A stretch of 64,000 bases of DNA, from positions 3,725,040 through 3,789,039 of the forward strand of contig SMSO01000035.1 in the NCBI GenBank assembly GCA_004764695.1. Direction: 5' to 3'. The DNA comes from Schizochytrium sp. TIO01 (taxonomy: Eukaryota; Sar; Bigyra; Thraustochytrida; Thraustochytriidae). Both the position numbers and the translations under genes were made by a program. Below the pieces are notes generated by a model that saw only the letters and a program-made list of their open reading frames with translations, was not told where the DNA came from and did not search any database. Positions 31,806 through 41,101 of this stretch are shown here, piece after piece; positions within the stretch are counted from its first letter, which is position 1, and each line of letters opens with the position of its first letter.

Positions 31806-32387
31806 ATGACCTCGAGGAAGCTGCCCAATGTGCTCGTGACCGGCACTCCCGGCACTGGCAAGAGCTCGCACTGCGCTGCTATTGCAGAGGCATTTTCATC
31901 TTTGGCGCACATTGATGTCAACGCTCTCGCTCGTGAGCAGGGCCTCTTCGATGGTTTTGATGAAGACCGTAAAGTAGAGGTCTTGGATGACGACAAGGTC
32001 TGCGACGCCCTCGAGGAAGTCCTTAAGAACGGCGGCAAGCTCGTGGACACGCACTCCATGGTTGACTACTTTCCGGAGAGGTGGTTCGACCTCGTTGTTG
32101 TTTTGCGTACTGACAACACTGTATTGTACGACAGACTCACCAAGCGTGGTTACGATGATCGCAAGATTCAAGAAAACGTGCAAGCAGAGATCATGCAGGT
32201 GCTCGAGGAGGAGGCCAAGGACTCCTACGCCAAGGAGATCGTGCAGGTTCTCAAGAGCGACTCTGTAGCCGATCTCGAATCTAACGTTGAGCGCATTGTC
32301 GCATGGGCAAAGGCATGGATTGAGAACAACAACGACGACGATGAGGATGAGGAGAACGACGCTCAATCCGCTGTCAAGGAGGCATAA
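31806..32387 (+). CDS. AK6: Adenylate kinase 6 / Fap7 (193 aa)
   Basis: A small P-loop kinase/ATPase of the AK6 (hCINAP, yeast Fap7) family, which acts in the nucleus during late 18S rRNA maturation with Rps14. Visible: 'NVLVTGTPGTGKSS' at the N terminus (P-loop GTPGTGKS, 13-20), 'LVDTHSMVDYFPERWFDLVVVLR' (family: DYHGCDFFPERWFHIVFVL), and the LID-like 'LYDRLTKRGYDDRKIQENVQAEIM' (family: RGYNEKKLTDNIQCEIFQ). The C terminus is highly acidic (Asp/Glu run ~175-188), as in many homologues. Length is close to family norm (172-197). The start ATG follows immediately upstream non-coding sequence. It shares the ribosome-assembly theme with the nearby Dbp4 gene, but they are not an operon-like unit. 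Confidence 0.94.
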   Translation: MTSRKLPNVLVTGTPGTGKSSHCAAIAEAFSSLAHIDVNALAREQGLFDGFDEDRKVEVLDDDKVCDALEEVLKNGGKLVDTHSMVDYFPERWFDLVVVLRTDNTVLYDRLTKRGYDDRKIQENVQAEIMQVLEEEAKDSYAKEIVQVLKSDSVADLESNVERIVAWAKAWIENNNDDDEDEENDAQSAVKEA

Positions 32388-33246
32388 ATATGTGCGATAT
32401 GCTGATTCACTGGCTGTATGTAAACTCATCTCTACAAGCTGATTGCGAACCAATTTAACGGATGCACCCAATTCCCAGGCCGCTATAACCACGCGACCGA
32501 GAGCTGTGTGGCAGCAGCGGGTCAATAGTTCACAATTGGATTTGCATTCTTAACTTTTGTTCTTCAGCGCCAGCGATATCCAAATGCTCATTCACATGTT
32601 TCTCTTTATATACCGTTTGCTGCGTCACTACGTGGTGGCTCTTGCGAAACGAACCAACCGCCACAGTTTATATCTGTTTGCTGTGTGGCTGCAATGGTTG
32701 TGTTAAAGTACAGCCAACCCTCTTCCTGTTCCGTGCAATCTGGGTGTATGTTTCTCTTCTCAGATGGCGTTGGGAAGAAAGTTGAGCGACGATTAGCGAC
32801 TTTGGCTTACCAAATTCAGATTCCAAACGTAAATCAAACTTTTCTTTTCCTCTCACGCACTTGTGAGTGAGAGGTGGAGATGAAGTTCATGAACAAGTAT
32901 GGGTCTAGCAAAAGGGTACAAAACTTTGTTTAAACAGCTCTAGAAAACTTTCCACACCTGATTCTGTAGCTCTCAGCAGTTTCATGACAAATTTCTCTTT
33001 TCTGCCCTCCCCCCTTCCTTTTTCCTAAACATAATCTATAAACCAAACATTTGGCAAAACATTCTTGTTCCGAAAATTAAATAGACAGAGATTAAATTGT
33101 TATTTTTTTTAAAGATAGCAAAAAGGCTGGGAGGATTTTACCGGTCCAAACTACATGAAGCAAAACCCCTTCATATGTAAATATAATTTGCATACATAAT
33201 ATATATTCTCTCAAAGTCTGTAGGCGCATTATATTTGTCATACTCC
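32388..33246. other. Convergent intergenic region
   Basis: About 860 bp between the 3' ends of AK6 and the polyQ coiled-coil gene, AT-rich towards the right. No gene or element recognised. Confidence 0.6.
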
Positions 33247-36200
33247 TTATTTCGGCTGACGTTTCAATGCGAAGCGAGTGTTGGATGCCTCTTGGTGCAA
33301 ATCTCTCAGCCGATTCTCCAGGAAAAGTTTTTGATCAAGAGCTTTCTTAGTCTTAATGCCTTTGTTCATGAGTTTGGAGAGGTCAGCCTCATGTTTCTCC
33401 CTTTCCAGATTAATCATCATAAGTTTACGCTCAAGTAAGGAGAATCCATTATGTAGGTCACGTGTTGAGGCCTCGGTTGCGAAAGGTGCCAAGGATTCTC
33501 GCGAGCTAGCCCATTCCGAAGAGTTTGAACGACCTCGAGATTGAAGTCCTCCTGTCATGTCCCCAGACCCTTTGTCTTCTCCATACACAGATTCGGGTCC
33601 CATAGTTTGCCTTCGATATGCGACAGGGCGAGTGTACTGCTGAGTCGAATGGTAGTCGTCTTCCTGGAAACCTCTATATGGTACCTCTGTCTGTTGCTGC
33701 TGTTGCTGCTGTTGTTGTTGCTGTTGTTGTTGCTGTTGTTGTTGCTGTTGTTGCTGCTGTTGTTGCTGTTGTTGTTGTTGCTGCTGCTGTTGTTGCTGCT
33801 GTTGTTGCTGCTGCTGTTGTTGCTGCTGCTGTTGTTGCTGCTGCTGTTGTTGCTGACGTAATCGTAATCTTTGCCTTGCAGAAGGGGGAGATGAATCGCC
33901 ATCGCTATTTGGGAACATATCTGCAAATGACCATTGACTTTCATTTACGTATGATCGCCGTCGACTGGCAACATTTGCATCAGCAGATACTGGATCAGAG
34001 GGCATAACAATTTCGGATGCGCCGTATTTAGTATGAGCATCCTTATTTGTATCAAATGTTGATTTGGATGAAGGCGGTGACAGTTGCTGCGGAGGTGAAC
34101 CCATATATGAGTTGTTTCTTGTTATTTGTCGACCTGAAGCTTGAGGTAGAGTTGGCGGAGAAGAGTGTTCAGGAGAGCGCATGCTCTGAAAGCCAGTGGG
34201 CTCAGGACTCTTTTGCTGTTCGTATGGCCTGTGCCCATAGTCTTGTTCCATTGATAGCTCTGAAGGATTCATGGACAGCGTTCCTTGATGATTATTCCAA
34301 TTTTCAGACATCCGATGTGGTTGGTCCTGCAGCTCATGCATTGTGTTGTAAGTAGCAGAGGCATGCAAACCAGACGTAGAATTTGATAAAGAGTGCATGT
34401 TACTTTGAGCGCGACGCACTTGAACCTCAAGGTGACGGGCACGTTCCTCTGCTCGAGCGCGTGCCTGTTCTACTGCGCGTAGCTCATTCATAGCATATTC
34501 CAGACTTCGCGAGGATTCCTTACTAGCCCATTTGATACGTTGTTGAGCTTCAATCAATCGAAGTCGCTCCTCTTGCAGGCGCTGGAATACCTGCTCCTCC
34601 TGCGCAAGGATTCTTCCTGGACTATCTTCTGCGGGCTCACCATATTGAAGGTTCATATAGTGACCTGAGAATCGAGGGGGAATCTGTTGCGCAGGTTCAT
34701 ACTGAGAATCAATATTTGAAGTATGATCTCCTTGAGGCAAGTGCTCAACCATTACATTATTTTCATCTTGATTCGCGAACCCAAAAGAGGATGTTGGTCT
34801 AGGCGGCTCCGCAGTGTAAAACGAGTGTGCCGCCTCTTTGGAGCTCTTTTGATTTGCAAGATGCCAGTTTTGTGTCTGAGAATCACGAACCAGAGTCTTC
34901 CCCGTGACATCTGTTTCGACAAGCTGGACTCCAGCTGCCGAGGGGAAAGTCTCTCTGGAATCTTTCTCCTGAGCAACATCTAGCGAAGGTGATATTTTCC
35001 TCTGCCTGGAGGTCATATCCTGATCCTGATCAGAATCTTCGACATGAATTTGTGCTGGAATCTGAGTTTGTGTTTGCGCTCGACCCTGCGCTTGACTTTG
35101 TGCTCCCAATTGACGGTCCAGCTGAATGACTTGTTTTTCAAGTCGTTTTACCTTTGCCTCAGCCTCCTCAAGTTTTTCTTGCAGTTTTAATATTTCGCCT
35201 CCTGTAAAGTCTACATGAACGGCTGTATCTCGCACTTCTGGCTTTGTGGCAGTACTATGATCAGCGGACTCAGGTACGGGCTCTTGAATTTGAACACGCG
35301 TCTCCTCAAGCTCGTTAGTCAAAGATTCTACTTTTCGTTGCAAGGCCTGGATCTGCGCTTGTGCGAATGTAAGCTGGCCATCGGCCACAGATGCTAAGGT
35401 CGGTTTCTGAGAAGACTGTGGAGTTGCTTGCGGCATAATTCCATTTTCCTTCTCCTGAGCCTCCTGCCTCATAACATGCATGCTACTATTTTGAAAAGAT
35501 TGTGAGGCTATACTACGCATGTGGCTGCTCGCAGTACTTGTATTTACACCAGGCTCGAAGTAACTAGACAGTTGGAAGGAATCTTGTAAAGACGCCAGCC
35601 CTTCGTTTCTGAGAGGATACTTTTGCATAGTATTAAACGCTTCACGTGGCTTTTGCATGTATACATTGGGATTAAAAGAACCGTTTTGCACTGGGACTTC
35701 TGCCAGTTCGCTGTCATCGCCCCACAAACTCTTTTCCTCCTCATCTGGCGGGAAAATTTCAGTGATATCTAGCTCTGTTCGAACGAACACACTCGACCCC
35801 TCGAGCTCTGTTTCGTCCTGCAGTTGAAAGCTAGCATCATGATCCACACTCAAGTGCTCCTGACTCTCTTGTATATCTCGAAGACCATTTGCAAAGGCAG
35901 TGGCCAAGTCCTCATCTTCGTACAAGAGCTCTCCACGTACGGTCCTTAATTCAGGTTCCCTCGACGCAGATGGTGGCATGCTACTCGAGAATGAAGACAT
36001 TCCTAATTGTCTTCGTGTTGCAGTCGACTCGGGAGTCATTGTCATATACATATGGAGCCTTGCGATACTCATATCCGAGAATGCGGAGATGTCCATAAGT
36101 GGCGTTCCTGGTGGCGCCCTCGATGGCTGTTTTGCTGGTGTTGGAGTAAAATCTGGCCTTAGCGTCTTCATATGTGGGTCTCGCACGGGACTTAATGCTG

Positions 36201-36792
36201 ATGCAAGCTGTACAATGTCCTCATCATCTTCTGCATGGCTGTATGCAATTTGCTCTTCATCTGTGCCATCTCTACGCCAGTTCTCTTCACCATCTTTGTT
36301 CTTGGTAGTTATTTTTTCAGCAACATCCAGATTGTCATGTCTAGATCTTTCCCAGACACCTATTCCAGACCCCTCAAGGACATCTTCACTTGTCCTGGGA
36401 TCTGGAAAATTAGCTTTTTCATCATTGAGCTGTCGGGTTTGCGCCATGAGTAGCTTTTCAGGATTGCCATTTCGACCCATATTTGTTTTCGATTGTAAAT
36501 CAAGGTTTCGATCTGTACCAAATTCACCACTGTCCTCCTCCAAAAGCCCTTCAAGGTCCTCTAGAGACAGCGCAATATCCCCATCCTGGTCATTGTATTG
36601 CCTCGAATCCTCAAGGTCTTCGTATGCTGTAATATTAGCGTTATTCGCGTGGTGGTTTTCGCCATTCTCCGCGCCGTTCTCCTCGTCAACCTCGCCGATA
36701 AGCGCTAGATCAGCGCCAGATCCCGCTAGGGAGGGACCCAGGTGCTCCTCGCCTTTTTCTGAGGCACCCTCTGGCGTTAAATCAGAGGACAT
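33247..36792 (-). CDS. Coiled-coil protein with 55-residue polyglutamine tract (1181 aa)
   Basis: Open from ATG at 36792 to TAA at 33247. The N-terminal ~430 residues are acidic, Ser/Asn-rich and probably disordered, with short conserved-looking islands such as 'TPLMDISAFSDMSIARLHMY'. Coiled coils are predicted by eye at about 475-545 ('FAQAQIQALQRKVESLTNEL', 'KLQEKLEEAEAKVKRLEKQV') and ~710-790 (Arg/Glu/Ala-rich). Residues 980-1034 are 55 consecutive Gln from a CAG/CAA mixture. The last ~65 residues form a charged helical hairpin ('FSLLERKLMMINLEREKHEA...'). No enzymatic domain is visible. Centrosomal, ciliary or transcriptional roles are all possible; the family is not recognised. Confidence 0.88.
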   Translation of the reverse strand: MSSDLTPEGASEKGEEHLGPSLAGSGADLALIGEVDEENGAENGENHHANNANITAYEDLEDSRQYNDQDGDIALSLEDLEGLLEEDSGEFGTDRNLDLQSKTNMGRNGNPEKLLMAQTRQLNDEKANFPDPRTSEDVLEGSGIGVWERSRHDNLDVAEKITTKNKDGEENWRRDGTDEEQIAYSHAEDDEDIVQLASALSPVRDPHMKTLRPDFTPTPAKQPSRAPPGTPLMDISAFSDMSIARLHMYMTMTPESTATRRQLGMSSFSSSMPPSASREPELRTVRGELLYEDEDLATAFANGLRDIQESQEHLSVDHDASFQLQDETELEGSSVFVRTELDITEIFPPDEEEKSLWGDDSELAEVPVQNGSFNPNVYMQKPREAFNTMQKYPLRNEGLASLQDSFQLSSYFEPGVNTSTASSHMRSIASQSFQNSSMHVMRQEAQEKENGIMPQATPQSSQKPTLASVADGQLTFAQAQIQALQRKVESLTNELEETRVQIQEPVPESADHSTATKPEVRDTAVHVDFTGGEILKLQEKLEEAEAKVKRLEKQVIQLDRQLGAQSQAQGRAQTQTQIPAQIHVEDSDQDQDMTSRQRKISPSLDVAQEKDSRETFPSAAGVQLVETDVTGKTLVRDSQTQNWHLANQKSSKEAAHSFYTAEPPRPTSSFGFANQDENNVMVEHLPQGDHTSNIDSQYEPAQQIPPRFSGHYMNLQYGEPAEDSPGRILAQEEQVFQRLQEERLRLIEAQQRIKWASKESSRSLEYAMNELRAVEQARARAEERARHLEVQVRRAQSNMHSLSNSTSGLHASATYNTMHELQDQPHRMSENWNNHQGTLSMNPSELSMEQDYGHRPYEQQKSPEPTGFQSMRSPEHSSPPTLPQASGRQITRNNSYMGSPPQQLSPPSSKSTFDTNKDAHTKYGASEIVMPSDPVSADANVASRRRSYVNESQWSFADMFPNSDGDSSPPSARQRLRLRQQQQQQQQQQQQQQQQQQQQQQQQQQQQQQQQQQQQQQQQQQQQQQQQQQQQQQQTEVPYRGFQEDDYHSTQQYTRPVAYRRQTMGPESVYGEDKGSGDMTGGLQSRGRSNSSEWASSRESLAPFATEASTRDLHNGFSLLERKLMMINLEREKHEADLSKLMNKGIKTKKALDQKLFLENRLRDLHQEASNTRFALKRQPK
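33691..33855 (-). repeat. CAG/CAA polyglutamine repeat, 55 codons
   Basis: Every in-frame codon on the minus strand from 33855 to 33691 is CAG or CAA. The interspersed CAA codons make it less slippage-prone than a pure CAG array. Confidence 0.95.
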
Positions 36793-37389
36793 CGCCGCAC
36801 AGCGGCTGCCTCGCTGTCGAGGCTCCGACGGTTTGCAGCGCTCCCGAATTGAGCTTTGCTGTTATTGTTTTTTGTTTTGTTGATTCTCGTTTTTTCCAAA
36901 TCATCATTTTTACTTCTTCTTTTTCTTTTCTACCACTTATTAGTATCTACTCTACTACCGCTCATGTTTTTCTTATTCTTATTTTCTTCTATGATGTGTA
37001 TATTTTTAATTGAAAAAGAAAAAGAAAAAGAAAAAGAAATAAAGACACCGAGTATAAAATAGGATATCAGATGGATACAATAGACTATTGATGAATACTC
37101 TATAGTAGAGGCGGCTTTTGACGTACGGCAAAAGACACGTCGCTTTTACCGTACGTCTTGAATTGAAGGTCGCTCTGCATAGGTACCAGCTCCACGAGCG
37201 TGGAGATTCCCTCCAAGCTTGTGCCGGGTATATTGCATCGTTGCCATGAGCACTGCCGACCTCCTCAGACTCGCATCGACGACCTTTAGAGTTTAAGGTT
37301 TTCATTGTAATGTGAATGCGGCATTCCAGTTTTACGAAGGCAGTTTAGAAACACGACTAGAGAAAAAAGAAAGAAACGGAGGCATTATA
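36793..37389. other. Divergent intergenic region
   Basis: Contains the promoters of the polyQ gene (-) and the M23-like gene (+). A (AAAAAG)n tract lies near 37013-37040. The M23 frame is open from 37312 but that codon is GTG, so it is not used as the start. Confidence 0.55.
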
Positions 37390-38850
37390 ATGGCGATAAG
37401 AAGAGAGAGAAAACTTTGTGTAATAATACTCAATGTTTTTGCTTCGAATGGTGTATTTGACGTGTGGCACTCGCATCGATTTTGCGGTGAACAGAACCGC
37501 TTGGAGGCGTCTCTAGGTCGTGGGGCCGATCTTCGCGACGTCGGGGTCTTTGGGATATCAAGGGGCGGGTCTGCGAGTTCGTTGTCTGGTTTGAAGAAAG
37601 TCGTGGAACGAAAGTCTTTTTTGGTTAGAGTTTGGTGCTCATCTAAAAGCAGCGAGGGGCCCAACATGGCCAAAAACAAGGCTAAGAACAAAACCAAAAG
37701 CGCGCGTGCAAGGAATCGGGCAAAAGATTCAGCGAGACCTGGCATTGGAGAGAGTTCTGTAGATTTACCAGAGTCTGCAGTGCAAAACTCAACGTCCAAT
37801 ACCGAAAATAATGCTCAAACGAACGAAAATAGCACCAGGACTGGTGGCAGCAGTGCAAAGGGCGCGAATTATGTACCAGCGTCCATGCCAGGGTGTCATG
37901 TAGCGCGGTTCAATGCAGACTGGCTTGTAGACATCGAGACAGATCTGGACGAAGACACGTTCGGTGTAAGTCTAGATCAGATTCCAGAGATCTCTGTAGA
38001 TCCTGAGTCCGGACTGCTATCCGTGATCAACAGCGACCAAACTCGCTGCAAAAGCTTCAACTTAACTCTTGCAGGAGCTTGCCTTCCCGCAATTGATGGC
38101 AAGAACCGTCAACTTTCGATGGGGTCTACGCGTGATGATAACGGAGTAGAAATACCATGTGTCAGCTTTGTGCTGGTAGTGAAGCCTTGCCAGATGATGG
38201 ATGTGTGCTTTGTAAGTGCGCTGCCAGATGTGGAGGGTGGCAAGGAGGGTAGTGTGGCAGATCTTGCCTCAGATGTACAGTTCTGCCCACTGGATCTCCC
38301 CGGCGAGAATAATGCTGAGGACCAAATATTGCAAAACCCGATTCCACAGATATACTTCCCACTTGGAGGTGACGGGCCGTTTTTGTGTTCACAAGGTACT
38401 TGCGGCCACTTCACCCATTATTTCCCTGGAAACTGTTTTGCTGTAGATTTGGAATGCCCTGTGGGTACACCTATTCTCGCAGTTGGCCCTGGTGTCATCA
38501 GGGGAGTGCGCCAGCACGAGTGCGTAGAAGGCATCCATGCGCGTAATCTCTTTCACTGGAACTCACTACAGCTCGAACTCGATGCAGGTGGCATCGTCGA
38601 GTACGTACACATACAAAAAGACAGTGTTGTCGTGTCACAGGGAGATCGTGTCGAGACTGGTCAGCTCGTATGCCGAAGTGGCGCTGTAGGTTTTGTCCCG
38701 CAACCGCACCTTCATTTGCAGATGTTGCCTTCTCTTGAAGAGAACGCTGCATCCATTCCTTTTTCGATCTATTGTCGCTGTTCAGACCATATCGATGGGA
38801 TTGTTAAGCCGCAAGAGCCATTGGCAGGTCTGTATTATGCTGCCCAATAA
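37390..38850 (+). CDS. M23/LytM-like peptidase-fold protein (up to 486 aa; likely 394 aa)
   Basis: The C-terminal ~150 residues have the M23 (lysostaphin/LytM) beta fold: 'CFAVDLECPVGTPILAVGPG', 'VEYVHIQKDSVVVSQGDRVE', and 'GFVPQPHLHLQM', matching the family's HxxxD, YxHL and HLHF motifs. Numbered from the ATG at 37666, the second motif His348 and His350 and the Asp261 are intact, but the first ligand position is Cys257 instead of His. It may be a Cys-ligated metalloenzyme or non-catalytic. The preceding half is Asn/Ser/Thr-rich then unassigned. Two starts are possible: ATG 37390, or ATG 37666, whose context (CCAACATGG) is much stronger and which begins with a Lys-rich 'MAKNKAKNKTKS'. I favour 37666. 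No clear signal peptide follows it. The substrate is unknown. Confidence 0.75.
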   Translation: MAIRRERKLCVIILNVFASNGVFDVWHSHRFCGEQNRLEASLGRGADLRDVGVFGISRGGSASSLSGLKKVVERKSFLVRVWCSSKSSEGPNMAKNKAKNKTKSARARNRAKDSARPGIGESSVDLPESAVQNSTSNTENNAQTNENSTRTGGSSAKGANYVPASMPGCHVARFNADWLVDIETDLDEDTFGVSLDQIPEISVDPESGLLSVINSDQTRCKSFNLTLAGACLPAIDGKNRQLSMGSTRDDNGVEIPCVSFVLVVKPCQMMDVCFVSALPDVEGGKEGSVADLASDVQFCPLDLPGENNAEDQILQNPIPQIYFPLGGDGPFLCSQGTCGHFTHYFPGNCFAVDLECPVGTPILAVGPGVIRGVRQHECVEGIHARNLFHWNSLQLELDAGGIVEYVHIQKDSVVVSQGDRVETGQLVCRSGAVGFVPQPHLHLQMLPSLEENAASIPFSIYCRCSDHIDGIVKPQEPLAGLYYAAQ

Positions 38851-39412
38851 CTGTGTTTGTGCTTCCATAAATTTACATATATATTCTTCTTCTTTTTGCT
38901 ATTTCCGATCTTATTTTGTGCGGTGTTTGTAATTACATCATACTAAAGCTGTGATGATGAAGTGAAGTAATTCTGGCCCCTTCTCATGAAATACACTGTT
39001 AGATAATCCCGGGAAGCCAATGTACTCTTGCTCGATATCATAAATTATGCACCTCCCAAGTTTTTACCCAAAACATTTTTTTAACATTAAAAAAAAGGGT
39101 TCCCTGTAAGGTCTATCTACATGAACTGCTGCATCTCGCACTTCTGTCTTCGAACCAGTCCTGATGAGAGGACTCAGATATGGGCTCTTGTATTTGAAAT
39201 ATTATTCATCACTTGAACGGAAGCATCACGATACTTGGGATAAAGAACGTGACATTTGCAAAAAGCTAAGTTAGGTTGCCCCATTCCCCATATAGACCAG
39301 TCCTAACACAAACTAAGCGATATTTATTTTAAAAGTTTTCAAAGTAGAAAAAATAAAAATTTATAAACCAAAAAAACTCGATCATGTACTTTTTTCTTGT
39401 TGTTCTAATAAA
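38851..39412. other. Intergenic spacer with gene-fragment duplicate
   Basis: AT-rich spacer. Its only notable content is the ~98-bp copy of part of the polyQ coiled-coil gene at 39102-39199, listed separately. Confidence 0.6.
39102..39199 (-). pseudogene. Short duplicated fragment of the polyQ coiled-coil gene
   Basis: This segment aligns with 35201-35293 inside the coiled-coil gene: both contain 'CTACATGAAC..CTG.ATCTCGCACTTCTG', '..GGACTCAG.TA.GGGCTCTTG.ATTTGAA', at roughly 80 percent identity by eye with small indels. It keeps the same strand relation as the parent. It has no open frame of its own and is a dead fragment. Confidence 0.75.
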
Positions 39413-40684
39413 ATGATCGAATCAAATCCGGTTCTTAGCAAGATGCACCCCGCTCTGCGCCTCGAAGCAGACTTCGCTGCATTACACAGTACCCTTAAAG
39501 CTGACGTTGAGGGTGACGCTATCCGAAAAAGGATACGTGCACGTCTGGGCCAACACCGAGGACAACGATGGAGGCTGCCAAGAAAGACCCTTGGCAACGG
39601 GAGCGCGATCAACGACCAACCATCACCGTTGCAAGAATCGCGAGAGCTGCCAGGACTCTTGCAAGAGCTAAGCGAAGCTCAAAGGATATATGTGGAAAGG
39701 CAAACTGTAGCCCGTGAGGAGAGTCTCCGTAAAAAACTTCAGAAACGGGACCATCGTGGGCGACCTGTGGTGCCAGAAGAGTTTTCCCGCGAACTGGCAA
39801 AGTTTGCGAAACCAAATCCCAATAATGTGCGTTTTCAGGCCGATAAAACAGAGGAGCTCACAACCGTGCGAACACAGACATATATGAACTCTTTCGACAA
39901 GCATCAAGATATTCTGCAAAATATCTTGCCGCCCCTGTCGAGCGATTTTAAAGCTTATATGGTTAGTGTTGGCTTCGAACGCAATGGGATGACTCTTGAG
40001 CCAATTAGTGATTCTTGCGCGTGTCTCGGATGCCAGCATCTGCAAAATGGCGGTTGGGGAAAACAACTTGCTTTGACAACCCCGTATAGAACACGTAAAG
40101 GCCCTGTTGTGCGAAATTTAGCACTGAGAGGTGCAGAAATGATTGCAGAGGTGTACACAAAGGACAATTCTAAGAAATTCTGCGCGCGATCCTTCTCAGT
40201 GTCTATGGCTACCAAGCGTCTTGTTGAGTTTGCTGCAGAGAAGGAGGGAGGTTACGAGTCCGTCAACGCACTCAACTTGCGATGTATCTGTACGGGCATT
40301 GTGCGTCTTGAAATGGGGCGCAGGCTTGTACAAAACCGGTGTCTTCCCATGGTTGAGCCGCGACACGAGGAAGCCACCCGGGAAATTTTTCGTGCAATTG
40401 AAGCCAAGAATTTTTCGGGGCGTATCAATAAAGTCTTCGTGCAATACCTGATTGACACATTCTCAGAAGCTAAGGAAGATGATCGTATCGACTTGCTGAC
40501 TTGGGATGAGTTATTGCATGGTCAGCGACACCTTGGATCGCCAGGTAGTAAAGCTCATGTTCTTGCTGTGCGCGCATTCTTCGAGGGCCGTTGTCCATCA
40601 TATGTGCATAAAACATCGTTTGAAAGTGAGGATTTCTACCTACTTATTGGTTTGACTGCAAAGAAGGCCGAGGAAGCAGAATAA
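39413..40684 (+). CDS. Uncharacterised protein (423 aa)
   Basis: A complete frame with ATG at 39413 and TAA at 40684. The N-terminal ~140 residues are basic and helical ('RKRIRARLGQHRGQRWRLPRK', 'LRKKLQKRDHRGRP'). The middle carries a compact Cys cluster 'SCACLGCQHLQNGGWG' (~203-218) and further Cys later, but not a classical zinc-finger spacing. The remainder looks globular and mixed alpha/beta. No signal peptide, TM segment or known catalytic motif was seen. It shares orientation with the M23-like gene upstream, but the 560-bp gap argues against co-transcription. I do not recognise the family. Confidence 0.75.
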   Translation: MIESNPVLSKMHPALRLEADFAALHSTLKADVEGDAIRKRIRARLGQHRGQRWRLPRKTLGNGSAINDQPSPLQESRELPGLLQELSEAQRIYVERQTVAREESLRKKLQKRDHRGRPVVPEEFSRELAKFAKPNPNNVRFQADKTEELTTVRTQTYMNSFDKHQDILQNILPPLSSDFKAYMVSVGFERNGMTLEPISDSCACLGCQHLQNGGWGKQLALTTPYRTRKGPVVRNLALRGAEMIAEVYTKDNSKKFCARSFSVSMATKRLVEFAAEKEGGYESVNALNLRCICTGIVRLEMGRRLVQNRCLPMVEPRHEEATREIFRAIEAKNFSGRINKVFVQYLIDTFSEAKEDDRIDLLTWDELLHGQRHLGSPGSKAHVLAVRAFFEGRCPSYVHKTSFESEDFYLLIGLTAKKAEEAE

Positions 40685-41101
40685 CTCTCCAGCAGGTTTC
40701 ATTTCTCTCCATCTCGCGTTATAAAAATAAGAGATAGCAAGTTATCACCAAGCTGACTTTATTCGCTTTTCAAAAATTTTAATGATGATGCATGGGCGTA
40801 TAGATACATAGTGCATAGCATTTTCTCTTTTAACTTAGCCGAATCATTATCTTCAAGCGATTGTATTATGTTTTAGTGCGACGCGCTACGATTGTATGCC
40901 TTAGGTATCCTGCACCCCTATAATAGCAGGCGAATACTAGATGTGTAGCTCTTAGTGAAATTTGTAGGTCTTCATTTAAATTAAGTGAACTTTGATTAGG
41001 ACGCGTTGGAAATTGGGAGATTTATCAAAACGTTTTATGAAAATTAACTATGCTTCCGCTATTGTGTTCCTGATGTTGCTTCAGTTCCCCTGTACAGGAT
41101 A
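40685..41101. other. Convergent intergenic spacer
   Basis: AT-rich 3'-to-3' spacer between the 423-residue gene and the DNAL1 gene. Nothing recognised. Confidence 0.6.

Noticed and set aside
33541-33861. Leucine-repeat and Val/Ala-repeat frames opposite the polyglutamine tract
   Set aside because: These are complementary readings of CAG/CAA repeats.
35900-36883. 327-codon plus-strand frame opposite the polyQ coiled-coil gene
   Set aside because: Ser-rich shadow of the acidic N-terminal coding region on the other strand.
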